Assembly: GCA_016946835.1 (NCBI GenBank)
Contig: JACVTC010000171.1
Span: 126,001-190,000 of the forward strand
DNA from: Neocallimastix lanati (nom. inval.)
Lineage: Eukaryota; Neocallimastigomycota; Neocallimastigomycetes; Neocallimastigales; Neocallimastigaceae
Direction: 5' to 3'
Length of the DNA: 64,000 bases
Below the pieces are notes generated by a model. The model was given only the letters and a program-made list of their open reading frames with translations, had not been told where the DNA came from and searched no databases. Every line of letters begins with the position of its first letter. Within the stretch, counting starts at the first letter, position 1. Made by a program: the position numbers and the translations under genes. Positions 45,767 through 59,836 of this stretch are shown one piece after another.

Positions 45767-47349
45767 ATAATATTAATGAATAAATGAATAAGCTAATAAT
45801 TTTATATAAATAATATATTGTAATAAAAATATTCAATACTAATAAATGAATACATTATTTATATATTATTTTACCATATTGTTCATAGAGAAATCAGTCA
45901 TATCAAAAACAATTGAGCACATTTCAACTGGTGGTTTAATTGATAATCTACCAGTTTCTAATAAAAACATAGTGAATTTTTCACTTTCAAATAATGGAAC
46001 AGTATTTTTGTTATGATTACGAACTCTGACAAAACTTTTAATTATAATGAATTAAATGATAAAACAATATATATTATTATATAACAACATATAAAGAAAT
46101 AAATATTTTTATATAAATAAAATATTAATAATAAGATATATTATTAATATCATATAAATTAAATAATATAATTTACTACATAATTATTTTCTAATTAAAA
46201 TTTACTAACCTTAAAGGACGATTTTCTTTATCTTTTCCAAAAATAAAAGCTTTTCCTGATTTGAATACTTCTTCATCAATACCTTGTTCACCATATTCAA
46301 GTAAAGCTCTAACATTCCATTCAATTCTCCATTGAAGACATGCAGTTGTCATCTTTACAGCTCTACTTACATTCCATTTTCTATATTAAGAAAATATATA
46401 AATAATTTATATTATATATTAATATTTTATTAAAATATTAAAATAATTTTATTATTATTACTATGATAATAATAATAATGATGGTGATATATAATGATTA
46501 TTATTTTAACCATTATTATTATTATTATTATTATTACCAATTTAAATAAATAAATAAATAAAAACGGTAAGAAAATTTCTTTAAATTTACCTTGCTCTTA
46601 AAAATCTTAAAGCAACAGAATCCGGTTCATCACAACTCATCATAAAGAAGAACTCTTCCTTCATGGATTGTAAAATATTATCATTATCTAATTTAATTTC
46701 AGCTATACCCTTATAATGTGGAACATTATAATGGTTTGGTGGACTGCTGGTAGGAGAATTTCCTCCAGATTCATTACCATTTATATTAGAATTAGACTTT
46801 CTACGCAAGAAACGATTAAAACTTGTACGTTTATCAAGTTTACCTTTCCCTGCTTTCGGAGATTTAGATGGACTACTTGGAGAATTTGGTGTAGCTGGAG
46901 AATCAGGATTTGGAGAAAGAAGTCTATCATTACCAATAGGAGTAGAAGGGGTTGTATTAACATTTAAACTTTCACAATCCAAAGCTTCATCGAAACTGTT
47001 ATCTAAATTCATATGAGAACGTTTATGTAATTTTCCTTCAATAATTTTTTGACGTTCCTTAGCTTTTTCCTCTTCTGTGGTACATTTTGAATAATCAACC
47101 GTAACAGTAAAATAATCAAAAAGAGCATCCCAATATTCTCTTAAAAGTACTCTTTGCTCCTCATTTAAATTAAAAATATGACCACTATCCTGTTAAAGTA
47201 ATATATAAATTTAATTAACATTAATTTTTTTTTTTTTTTAAAAAAAAAAAAAGCATTAAATTTATTAAATAAAAAAAAAGAAAAATAAAAAATAAAAATA
47301 ATAAAAATAAAAATAAAAAATATCTAATTAAACTTACATTAGAAGACAT
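44701..47349 (-). CDS. Sec14/CSR1-like CRAL-TRIO lipid-transfer protein, six exons
   Basis: Exons by GT-AG boundaries: 47349-47338, 47189-46591, 46380-46210, 46025-45875, 45669-45570 and 45269-44701. They sum to 1602 bases and 533 residues, with phase kept throughout. CRAL-TRIO proteins bind one phosphatidylinositol, phosphatidylcholine or similar lipid in a pocket and move it between membranes. The N-terminal CRAL-TRIO helical region is crossed by the exon 2/3 junction (SVALRFLRAR, then KWNVSRAVKM). The lipid-binding lobe spans exons 3-6 (RPLRVRNHN, TGRLSIKPPVEMCSIVFDMTDFSM is split here as TGRLS and IVFDMTDF, then YYPECLGVCLIVNAPW and LLDPVVSSKVHFI). A Ser/Pro-rich low-complexity stretch lies before it in exon 2 and a charged tail of about 130 residues after it. 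It most resembles the fungal CSR1/PDR16 group. The 12-base first exon is unusual. Confidence 0.85.
45358..45530. repeat. Minisatellite piece within the last intron of the CRAL-TRIO gene
   Basis: A TTTA run (45358-45423) leads into ATTTT units and two TCAATCTGTACTT spacers of the variant with CTTTATATTTAAT. This variant is rare in the 15-kb array and absent from the nearby 43-kb array. It lies wholly within the 300-base intron between exons 5 and 6, which is otherwise larger than the neighbouring introns. Confidence 0.9.
45701..45762. repeat. Poly-A run, about 62 bases, within an intron
   Basis: An unbroken A-run (poly-T in the transcript) in the intron between exons 4 and 5 of the CRAL-TRIO gene, close to the acceptor side of that intron, where it could act as a very long pyrimidine tract. 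Confidence 0.8.
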
Positions 47350-49863
47350 ATTGTACTATTTTATACTTATGTAATTATAAAATAAATAAAAATATTAATA
47401 AATTTACTAAAATGGTATAAATTATATTTTATTTATTTTTAAAATAATTATTTATTATAAAAATTTTTATATTTATAAATTTATAACTATAAATATAGAA
47501 ATGAATATAGAAATAGTAATATTATAAATATATATATATCGAAATACCAAAATTTATAAATAAAAAACCTTTTTTTAATTAAAATTCATAACTTTTAATT
47601 TTTTTTCTTTTATTATTATTTTTATTTAATTTAGTAATGTATTATTAATTTATCAACATTACTTTTTTTTTTTAATTAAATATATTAAAGATAGAATATA
47701 TTCAATATTTAATGATTGATATATTTAAATTTATTATATTCTTTTATTTATAATTTATTTTTTATTAATTTTTTATTTTTATTATATTTTTATATTACTA
47801 GAATTATTAAAATAACCATTTATTAAATTTTACCTTTATTTATACTTTATACTCTATATATATTTCTTTATAATAAACAATATCTAATTTATAAATAATA
47901 AGGGAAAAAAATACACATTTATATTAATATATCTATTTTATATATATTTCTATCTCTAACAAACTAACAAACAATTCTATTTTTTTTATTTTTTATAAAA
48001 TTTTTTTTAAAAAAAAAAAAATAAAATAAAATAAAGGAAAAATAAATATATATATACCGATTGTAATTTTAAAAGATTAAATATTAAATCTTTATTTATG
48101 TATTTTATATATCCATTAATTAAATAATAATAAATTTTTTTTAAATTTTTTTTTTTTTAAATCTTAATAATTATAAATATCATAAATAAAACTGATTATT
48201 TAATATATATATATTATATTGTATTTATTAATAGTATTTATTTTATTTAAATTATTAACAAAAAAAATTCTAAATAATTAACAGATATATTTAAAGGATT
48301 GCTATATTAATATAAATAATATTGCAAAGCCTTTTCAATATATAAATAGAATTTACTAAATATTTTCAATTTATCAATTTTATTATTATTTTATTATAAT
48401 TCATATAATAGATTAATATATTTTTATTTATTAGTTAATACTCATAGTTTAATAAGGACCATTTTATAGTATTTATTGAAAATACTAAGAATTATTTTTA
48501 TAACTATATCTATGCCTATTAAATTTATATTTAAATATTCATATTTACAATTATTTTAATTTTTTGATTATGTAAATAATAATTAATATTTTAATATAAA
48601 CCTTTTTTTATATGAAAAATTTCTAAATTCGACTCAATTCTATATGTTTTTAATATAATTATTTTTTTATATGGAAAATATTTTTTTCGGTTGTAATTCT
48701 ATTTACTCAAATATTTTCTATTAATTATTTATATTACCCACTCTATATATTAACTTATTTAATAAATATATTTAATTATAAAATAATTTAATTATTAATT
48801 TTTTAAAGGAAAAACTTCATTTTTAATTTTTATTAGAATTAAAACTACTAAAAATAAAATATTTTGAAAGATCTAGATATTACAAATTTAAAATCTTATT
48901 TTTACTTAATATACTACTAAATATAAGTTTATTTTTTTATTCATTTTTATTCATAAAAAAAAAAAGTATTATTAATTTATTTAAATTTTTATATTTATAT
49001 AATACACAAAATAAAATAAAAAACTGGAAAAAAATTGTATTTGTAATGTTAATCAGTGGTTTTTTGTACTTTTTGAAATTCATTATTAGGAGCGATTAAT
49101 TTATATTTAATATATATATATTAAATTTGAATTTTCTTATAATTATTAAATATTGATCATCCAATAAGATTAGAGTATTTTTTTTATATTTTATTTTTTA
49201 TTATAAAAATTTTAAATTTTTATTTAATAATATCTTGAGCAATAATTTAATAAGTTTATAAATAAAATATTTTAATCAAATAATAATAATTAAATATTAA
49301 ATATAATTCAATAGATATATAATTTAGCATATTATATTAAATAAATAAATATATATTATATCTATATAAATAAATAACTTTTTACCAAAATGAAGATATA
49401 ATTAATTATTTATTCTTTCTATCCTTTATAGATATATTTTTTTATTTAGTTTGTTAGTTGATTAGTTATCTAGATAATTAGCTAAGCTTATTATTTATTT
49501 TATATGTTTATTTATTAGCTGTTTATTTATCTATTTATATAATATTTTTAATGTTTCATTAGATTAAAGAATTGACAATCTACTATCTAAATGTTTAAAA
49601 AGAATTTCTTATTGAAACTATATAATATAGTAAAATATTAGAATAATAGTAATAAATAATTATATTTTTAAATATTAAATTATTATTATACATTTTAGTA
49701 AATATAAATATTAATACAAACATATATTTTTATTATAAAAATTAAAAATTAAAATTATAAATTATAGAATATAAATAGAATTATAAATTATTTTTATATC
49801 ACTTGATATAATTTAGCTTAATATTTAAAAAATGTTATGTAGTTTTAATAATTTAAAAAGTTA

Positions 49864-49897
<34 letters not shown>

Positions 49898-50780
49898 AAT
49901 TTATTTCAATAATATTTTATTAATTATTAATTGGAATTTATGAAAAATAAGTATAATTTATAATTAAAATCCAAAATAATTATTTTAAATATGTTTCTAT
50001 ATACGCCATTGTTATTTTCAAAATTTTCAAAAAATAAATATTAAAATTGAAAATACATATTTAAATAATAAAGTATTTAATAGATTTTTATTTTTATTTT
50101 TATTTTTATTTTTTTATTTTATTTTATTTTATTTTATTTTTTGTAGATTTTAGTATTTAATTTAGAAGAAATAACACTAATTGAAGAATTATTATAATTA
50201 AAATTTAATAAATTTTGGAATTTTAATATTAACATAACCTTTATTATTAATTCATTAATCTAACCATTACATATTTCAAAAATTTTTACTTTATTCAAAA
50301 ATTTTTACTATAGTCAATATTTATTTATTTATAAATATTTAATTCAAATTTTACTATTATAACTGCTATTTATTTGAATATCTTAATTCATTAAACTAAT
50401 ATATATACATAATATTATAAACAAAATTTTATTAAAAATTTTTAACAATAATGATTAATTTAATATTAGTATATAAATACTCTTTTATATTATATATATA
50501 ATTAAATAATAATTATAAAAGTAATAATGTTTTATTATTTTATTAATTTTAATTTATTTACATTTGATATGTTTAATATATATATATATATTATTTTAAA
50601 TTATGTTTATCTAGTTATATTTTTCATTTCATTTTATTTTTTAATGTCAAAAAAAATATATATATATATATATTATTGTGAGATAATATAATACTATGTA
50701 TAATGTATAAAATAATAAAAACAATAAAATTAAATAAATAATTTAAAAATAAATGTATTTCTTTTTAAGTATTAACTAAA
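47350..50780. other. AT-rich intergenic region of 3.4 kb
   Basis: Upstream of the CRAL-TRIO gene and downstream of the Asn/Ser-rich gene. Contains simple sequence, for example a poly-T run at 49866-49890 and an ATTTT run at 50100-50140. No frame, RNA or transposon fragment was recognised. Confidence 0.6.
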
Positions 50781-51901
50781 TTAAGAAATATGTTTATATT
50801 GTGGATAAATGTGATTATTATTATTTCGGAAGTACCAATAATTTTTATCTAGACGTTGTAATAAAAATTCTATTGCTGCCCATTGATAATCTAAAATATT
50901 AGAGAGGGCAATAAAATCTTGATTTGAATAGTTTTTAAATTTTAAATTAAAATCATTTCTTATAATATGGTTCATAGAACAATTAATTAGAGGTTTTTTA
51001 TTTAATTTTTTACAACAATATTGACTAGTAGATTGTATCTCCTCACGACATTTCATCAAAAATTTGAAAAGAAGACAAGTTAATAAATCAATATCTTTTA
51101 ATTCTTGAAAATTAGAGACTGTATAAGTTAAAATTCTATATATTTTGATGTAGGGATCTTTCATTGTGTTTAATGGATATGGAATATTAATAAAATATTC
51201 TTTTACTACATTTAATGATTTTTTAATTAATATCATTGTAATATCATTAAAAATTTCATCAATACTCTCAATATGAACTCCATTATTATTTATAGATTTA
51301 TTGTGACCTTGTTTCATACTCTTTTTCATACAAAGACGAAGAAGATGCTCTTGATAATTTTTTGAATGATGAGTAAATTTTATTTTACTACTAACATTAT
51401 TTTTGAAAATTGATTCTTGGCTTTGTTCTTTTTGCTTATTCCTTTTCTCTTCTTCTTCTTCTTCTTCTTCTTCTTCTTCTTCTTTGCCTTCTTCTTCTTC
51501 TTCTTCTTCTTTGCCTTCTTCTTCTTCTTCTTTTCCTTTTTCTTTTTCCTTTTCCTTTTCCTTTTTCTTTTTCTTTTTCTTTTCCACTATTTCCATTTCC
51601 ATTTCTTTTTCTTTTTCTTTTTCGATTTTCTTATTCGATTTAATTGAAAAGGAGTTAATGTTTTTTTCTTTATTCTCTTCTTTAGTTTTTATTTCTTTCC
51701 GCGAAAATAGTATATCTAGTTTATCATTTAATTTATTATTATTCAATACTATTTTTTCAGTTTTTTTAGTACTTATTGATAAAGTCTCATTATTTATAAT
51801 ATTATTATCTTCATTAATATCCATAGAGTCAATATTATTATTATTTTTATCAACATCCATAGAATCAATAGTCATATTATTTTTATCAATATCCATTGTA
51901 C

Positions 51902-51950
<49 letters not shown>

Positions 51951-52006
51951 TTTATCAGCATTCATAGAATCAATGGTCATATTATTTTTATCAATATCCA
52001 TTGTAC

Positions 52007-52048
<42 letters not shown>

Positions 52049-52099
52049 CAGCATTCATAGAATCAATAGTTATATTATTTTTATCAATATCCATTGTAC

Positions 52100-52184
<85 letters not shown>

Positions 52185-52910
52185 TTTATCAGCATTCATA
52201 GAATCAATAGTCATATTATTTTTATCAATATCCATTGTACTATCATCATCATCATTATTATTATTAATATCAATAGAATTAATATTATTATTTATTACTT
52301 CTGAAATTTGATTTCCATTTGAATTTTTAAATTTATTGTTAGTTTTTTGTAATTGATCAGTATCATTTTCAGAAGTAAAATCAATTAATGTCAACTTTCC
52401 TTCATATTTATTATTTTGTTCATTTATATTATTCACTTTCTTATTATTTGTTGGATTAGATAATTGACTTAACTTTTCTTTGTTTTCTTTTTCGTTCTCT
52501 TTTTCGATTTCTTTTACATTATTATGCTTGTTTTTGTTTTCTTTTTCTTTTATGTTTTCTTTTCTTTTTCCCTCTTTGTTCTCTTTGTTCTCTTTTTCTT
52601 CAATCTTCTTTTCCTTTTCTCTTTCGATATTATTAATAATATTCATCAATAGTGTTTCTGCATCAGGTAAATTTAATTCATCATCATCAGTACTATCACT
52701 ATCATTATCATTAATATGAATATGAATACTGTCTTGTTCATTACTATTACTATCATTATTCCTATTATTATTATTTTGTATTTCTTTATTACTATTATTT
52801 GTACTAAGAGAATTTTCATCAAATTTTCCATTACTATTGTTAGGATCATTGTCTTTATTTGAATTGTTAATATTTAGATTATTTTTTATTGTATTGTTAT
52901 TATTAATACA

Positions 52911-52950
<40 letters not shown>

Positions 52951-55900
52951 GAATGATTAGTATCGATAGTATTAATAATTATTTTATTAGTATTAACTAT
53001 ATATTTATTATTATCACTAATTGTATTAATATTTTCTGTATTTGAATCATTTATTTTATTATTTATTATTGTTGCAATATTATCCTCATTCGTCTTATAT
53101 TTTTCATTAAAAATATTAATATTTTCATTATTGTTTAGTATTTTCTTGTTTATTTCAACCTTATCACTTTTTTCATCATTTTTATGGTTTTCAGATTTAT
53201 TACCTTTTTCATCATTTTTAATTTCATTATTTTCATTATTTTCATTATTTTTATTATTTTCATTATTTTTATCATTTGTATTGTTTTCATCATTTTTATT
53301 GTTTTCATTATTTTTATTATCTTCATCATTTTTATTATCTTCACCATTTTTATATTCTTCAACGTCGTTTTTATATTCTTCAACATCATTTTTCTTAGTA
53401 CTGGTATCTAGTGCTTTAATAAAATCACGTTGTAGTTGAATTAAATCTAAAGATTCATCATTTTCATCTAACCTTTTGAAAATAATAATATTCATCTTTT
53501 CTTTTGACTTTGATTTAGTAATTTTTCTAACTTTATCATCATCATTTATTTTTTTTGGTCTAGATGATAAATTATTATTAATTAATACTGTATTAGATAT
53601 TGTATTAGATGAGTTGATATCAACATTAGAATTTTTTTCTGTATTGTATGAATTGTTAGCATTAATATTATATGAATTATTAGTATTAGTATTATTTGTA
53701 TTTGATTGAACTATATTCTTATTATTTAATATATTAATCGTATTAGGTGATGAATTAATAGAATGTACTACTGTTGTATTTGTATTTGTATATGTATTTA
53801 TAATTGGTGTTGTTGATGTTGTTGGTGTTTGAGCTGTTACTGTTGAAAATGAATTTTTTGGATTTTGGGTATTGATTGAATTAATATTAGAAACAATTAA
53901 AGGTGAGACTGGTGATAAATTTCTAGTAGTTGGATTGATTTTATTATTATTAGTTGAATTTATTGTCACAGTGTTATTAGATAGAGTATTTGGAAGTGGA
54001 AGTGGAGCATTTAATGGTAAGTTAACCATGTTAGAATTTGTTATTTTAGGTACTAATGTCAATAACGGTTGACTAGATGATATAGAAGGAGGTGATGATA
54101 TGGGTAAAGGTAAATACTGTGAATTTATAGGACGTACTAAAGTATTAGACGGAGATGGGATAGACTGAGGTAAAGAATAATTTGATAAATTAATATTTGA
54201 TTGTGCATTTACAGGATGTTGATTGATAATTGAATTCTGAGTTATAGGTGGGTGATTTCCTACATGTGTTGTTGTATTCAATAAATTAATATTTGATTGT
54301 GTATTGACAGGTTGTTGATTAATAATTGAATTTTGAGTTATGGGTAGGTAATTTCCTACATGTGTTGTTGTATTCAATATAGATGAAGAATTATTTCTTA
54401 TTGATGACGTAATTGGATTAATAATATTATTGAAAGATGATGTTAATATATAATTACTTTGAGAAGAATTATTAATTACAGGGATTCTATTATTTAAAGG
54501 ATGAACTGTATTCATTAATGTTGGATTAAAATTTTTTAATGGATCTTGGTTTATTTGGGTTAAATTATTACCCGTTTCGATAGAATTTTTGTTTAATATA
54601 TTAATGTTTATTAATGTATTTTGATTTAATTGTGTTATATTATTAGCTGGAGCTATAGGACTTATGTTTGTTACTGGTGTAATATTATTAATTACAGGTG
54701 AATTTATTGATGATACAACAAGAGGGCTAGTAATAGCAGGTTGAATAGTATTTGAAATATATTTTTTGTTAGTATTGGTAAACGAAGTTTGAACATTATT
54801 TAATATATATGATTTTTTATTATTATTTGTAATGGAAGGTTGGACAGTATTTAATGTAGTGGTGGTTATGATATTTATATTTGCATTTGTATATGCATTT
54901 GTAGATAAATTTATTTCGTTATTAGGGTGAATATCTGTATTTTTAGCATTATATGAAATAGTATTAATGTTAGAAGTATTAATTATTGTTGTTGTATGAG
55001 AATTAGGTGTTGTAATAGTATTAGTTTTTGGTTGTGTTGCCATTTTATCCGAGTTAGAAGAAGATGAATTTATTATAGTAGTTGAATTGATATTTGAATT
55101 TGGTAAAGAGATTATTTTTGTTGAAGCAATAGCTCTACTATTAGCAGTTGTTGCTGATACAATAGGATTATTGTGAGAAGGACTAAAATTTGATAAATAA
55201 ATATTTTCATTGGTAACCGAAGAGGCATTTGTAATTGTAGATTTTTGAGTATTATTACTAATTACTTGTGTAATTTTTGGTTCAGAAGATGAATTAATTT
55301 CACTTGTTAAATTAACATTACTTTTATTAATTAAATCAAATTTGCTACTATTATTACTAGTACTTTCATGATTATTATTGTTTAATATAGATGTTGATTT
55401 ATCATTACTATTAGATGTTGCTGTTGCTGTTAAGTGCGAGTTAACTATATCTTTTGAAAAGGGTGTGGTTAGATTAGAATTAGAATTTAATGAACTATTG
55501 ATAATTTTATTTTTTGTTTTAATTGGATATTCGTTATAGAATTTAAATATTTCTGGAAATTCTGCTTTGAATTTTCCGTATTTTTTAGCTTTTTCTTTAT
55601 ATTTCGTTTGAAGATCCTCAATTTCGTTAGGATCAGAAGTTTTATTCATATTTTGAATAATAGCTTTCAATGATTTAATTGCTTCAACATAGTCAAAGAA
55701 TGTAGGATAATACGGATTAGTACGTTTTTCTTTTGATGAATTCGAATAAATTATTTTAGTTTTTGTTGTTGTTTCTCCTGCTCTTTTTTCATTATTATCA
55801 TTATTATTGTTATTAAGAGTATTGTTATTATTAACATTACTAAAATTATTATTTTTATTATCATTATTTATAATATTGTCAATATTTGAAGCATTTTTTG

Positions 55901-56139
55901 AATTTTCTATATAATTATTATTAATTAATTTTATTTTTTTGGCTTGATGATTCTGATTATTGTATGAAATATCAGGTGTATGTAAAGGTGAATCTATTTT
56001 TTTTTTCTTTAATTCTAATATATATATATATATATATAATATTTCATATACATATTAATTTTTAATAATTAATTCTAAAAAAAAAAAAAAAAAAAAAAAA
56101 CAAATTTTAAGTATATATTCATTACAAACCTTTTTCCAT
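50781..56139 (-). CDS. Large Asn/Ser-rich protein of unknown function, two exons
   Basis: Exon 1 is only 10 bases (56139-56130, ATG GAA AAA G). A GT-AG intron follows (56129-56015), then exon 2 (56014-50781), giving 1747 residues. I chose this start because exon 2 is open upstream of the first in-frame TTG and joins exon 1 in phase. Residues about 80-170 are a conserved-looking, charged helical segment (PTFFDYVEAIKSLKAI and later KYGKFKAEFPEIFKF). Residues about 175-780 are Asn/Thr/Ser/Ile-rich and disordered. Next come Asn/Glu/Lys repeats and poly-Asn blocks separated by repeats of STMDIDKNNMTIDSMNADK (about 1261-1401), then an Arg-poor Lys/Glu tract. A folded, mostly helical C-terminal domain (about 1546-1747) has several Cys and aromatic residues. 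No family was recognised. Low-complexity proteins like this are often nuclear or regulatory, but that is only a guess. Confidence 0.75.
51810..52250 (-). repeat. In-frame repeat of MDIDKNN units and poly-Asn blocks
   Basis: About five units reading STMDIDKNNxTIDSMNADK are separated by poly-Asn runs of different length (up to about 30 residues, as ATT triplets in the plus strand). The unit sequence is nearly constant while the Asn runs vary, which points to repeated unequal exchange plus triplet slippage. Confidence 0.85.
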
Positions 56140-57226
<1,087 letters not shown>

Positions 57227-57546
57227 TGTTAGCTTTATTAAATTTAGATCTATAATAATATTCCTTATGGAATATGGTATACAAGGGAAATAAGTGTATG
57301 ATCTATCTTTCGGCTTTAAATAAGTAATAAAGTCACATGTTACAACATGCGTTTTCCATAACATAAAATAAATTAAAAATTAATTAAATAAATATTAAAA
57401 GATAATTAACATAGATTTATACAAGACGATAGATCATAATACATTTAAGTAATCATTAAATATAAATAAATAAATACACATAAATATAAATAAATACTAT
57501 AAATAAATAAATTAAATATATAGTTAAATTATGAGTGCAGTCAACA
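57227..57546 (-). repeat. 3' LTR of the copia element
   Basis: Bounded by TGTTAG and CAACA on the plus strand (TGTTG...CTAACA on the element strand). Identical to 63268-63587 except for G against A in the TTTCGGC/TTTCAGC segment near 57311. By position relative to pol this is the 3' LTR. Confidence 0.95.
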
Positions 57547-57558
57547 CTCCCCCTCAAA
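57547..57558 (-). other. Polypurine tract of the copia element
   Basis: On the element strand TTTGAGGGGGAG abuts the 3' LTR directly. This is the usual primer for plus-strand DNA synthesis. Confidence 0.85.
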
Positions 57559-57566
57559 TAATATTT

Positions 57567-59836
57567 TTAGATAAAAATGTTGTTTGTAAATTTTTGTATC
57601 TTTGGTCCATTTGAGTCCTTGGTTAATATGTCCGCTAGCATGTTTTCAGTATCAATATATTCTAATTTTACTTTCTTCTTTGCAATATTGTCCCTGTTGA
57701 AATGATATCTTATACTTATATGCTTTAATTTTGTATTTATTTCTCCGTTCTCCATTATTTTCTTACTTGCTTGATTATCTGTATAGATTTTAACAGTTAT
57801 CCATTTGTTTAAAATTTCTTTTATTATATTTCTAATCCATAATATTTTCTTTATATTTTCGGAAGTGCTTATGTACTCTGCTTCAGCAGTAGACGTAGCA
57901 ACACTTGTTTGTTTCTTGGACAACCAGCATATCGGACTTGTTCCCATAAGTATTATTCCTCCTGAGGTAGATTTTCTATCTTCCAAACAGCCGGCAAAGT
58001 CAGAGTCGGTATATGCAACAAGCTCCCCCTTTCCATTATATTCTATCTTAAATTCTTTGGTACTATTAATATATTTTAGAATATTTATTATTTTGTTCCA
58101 ATCCGATATAGTTGGATTTTCACATTTTCTTGAAGCTTTATTTACAGCGAAAGCTATGTCAGGTCTAGTACATTTCGAAAGGTATATTAAGGAACCTATT
58201 GCGCTTTTGTAGATTGTTTTATCGAAAGGTTTATTGTTTTCTGATATTTTATTATCACCAGTACATGGTGTTTTTCTTTTCTTTGTATTATCAATATTAA
58301 ATTTATATAACATATTATTTATAAAATTTTTTTGTGAAATAATATATGAATTATTTTCTTTCTTTACTTCAATTCCTAATATGTATTCAATTGGATCACA
58401 TTTAGATATTTTAAATTTTGATTTTATTTTATTTATTATTTGTTTAATGTATTCGTTTTCTCCAGCGATGACCATGTCGTCCACGTATAAGCCGATAATG
58501 CATTTTGTTATATTATTTTTTGTAAATTTGAAAATACATTGTTCGGATTTAATTTGAATGAACTCATTTTTTATTAGGAATTTTCTAATGGTATTATACC
58601 ATTGTCTACCAGATTGCTTAAGGCCATACAAAGCTTTGTTGAGCTTCCAATATCCCCGCCCAAAGCGCGTATCGCCTTTAGGAATAGTAGTATAAATATC
58701 TTTATCAAGCGGAGCATTAAGGTAAGCGGCCTTTATATCTAGCTGGAAAATATTCCACTTAAGAGCAGCAGAAATAGCGAATATTAATTTAAGACCATCA
58801 ATGTTTAGAGTAGGAGAATAAGTTAATTCATAATCGATTCCCCATTTTTGTTTAAATCCACGAGCAACTAAACGAGCTTTATATTTATAAATATTATTAT
58901 TTGAATCACGTTTAGTGTTGAAAACCCATTTTGTGGTAATGATGTTTTTGTTTTTAGGTACATTTTTAACAAAAGTCATAATATTATTAGAATAAAGGTT
59001 ATTAAGTTCATCATTAATAGCCTCAATCCAGTTATTTTTGTCTTCACTGTTTATTGCTTCTTCATATGTATTAGGAATGTGACAAAATATAGAAGCAATA
59101 ATAATGTCGTTGATTTGGTCTAGTTTTCTACGAGAACTAATATTAGTAGGTGCAGTCTCTTTATATTTTGGACTAAGTGGTCTTTTATGGATATTGCCAT
59201 ATTCTGTATTGGCTACAATGTCATCCATAATTTCATCTTTATTAAAATCAATAACACTTGATGCATCTATAAGAGATTTATGGGCATAATTTTCTTTGTT
59301 TACTATATTATTGTTGCTAAATTTATTATTTATTTCGTTATTATTAGTAAGTGAAATTTCGTCTGATTTTTGAGAAATTTGGTTGGTTGAAGAATCGGTA
59401 ATTAAAGGTAAATTCTGATTAATATTATATGGAAGAGTTATATTTTTAAGATTTTCCATTACCATATTTTTATTATCTGAAGGAATATTATTGATATCTA
59501 TTGTAGGAGTGGAGAAATTATAGTTTTTCTTCATAGAGTCGCTGGATTTTGAATTTTGTTGAATTAATTTATTATTTTTCGATAAAAAATTTTTATTAAT
59601 AAAATTTTGATCATTTTTTGGAAAATTTTTGATATTCATTGATTTATTTGAATTATTAATAGATTTATGTGAATCATTATTGTTGTCATATGTAATATGT
59701 GATTCATTAGTGTTATTTGAAATTATTGAATTATTTGAAAATTTTTTGATATGATATGAATATGATTTTGCTTCAGCCAATAGATTTTCTTGAATTTTTT
59801 CATCATTTTTTGAAAAATTTTTTATTATTAAAATTT
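57567..59836 (-). CDS. pol: Copia pol, reverse transcriptase and RNase H part
   Basis: The longest listed frame starts at an alternative codon at 59780, but the frame is open further up to about 59836 and has no ATG of its own in a plausible place, so it is probably read as a continuation of the upstream frame. The N-terminal Asn/Ser-rich linker is followed by the copia reverse transcriptase (WIEAINDELNNL, KWVFNTKRD, QLDIKAAYLNAPL, LYGLKQSGRQWY and the catalytic YVDDM box) and RNase H (YTDSDFAGC, STSGGIILM, STAEAEYI, YTDNQA). It ends with the IRYHF and ADILTK segments. All catalytic aspartates are present. The enzyme copies the element RNA to DNA in cytoplasmic particles. Confidence 0.93.

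Noticed and set aside
51403-53439. Plus-strand Ser/Leu/Phe-rich frames
   Set aside because: Antisense shadows of the Asn/Lys/Glu-rich gene on the minus strand.
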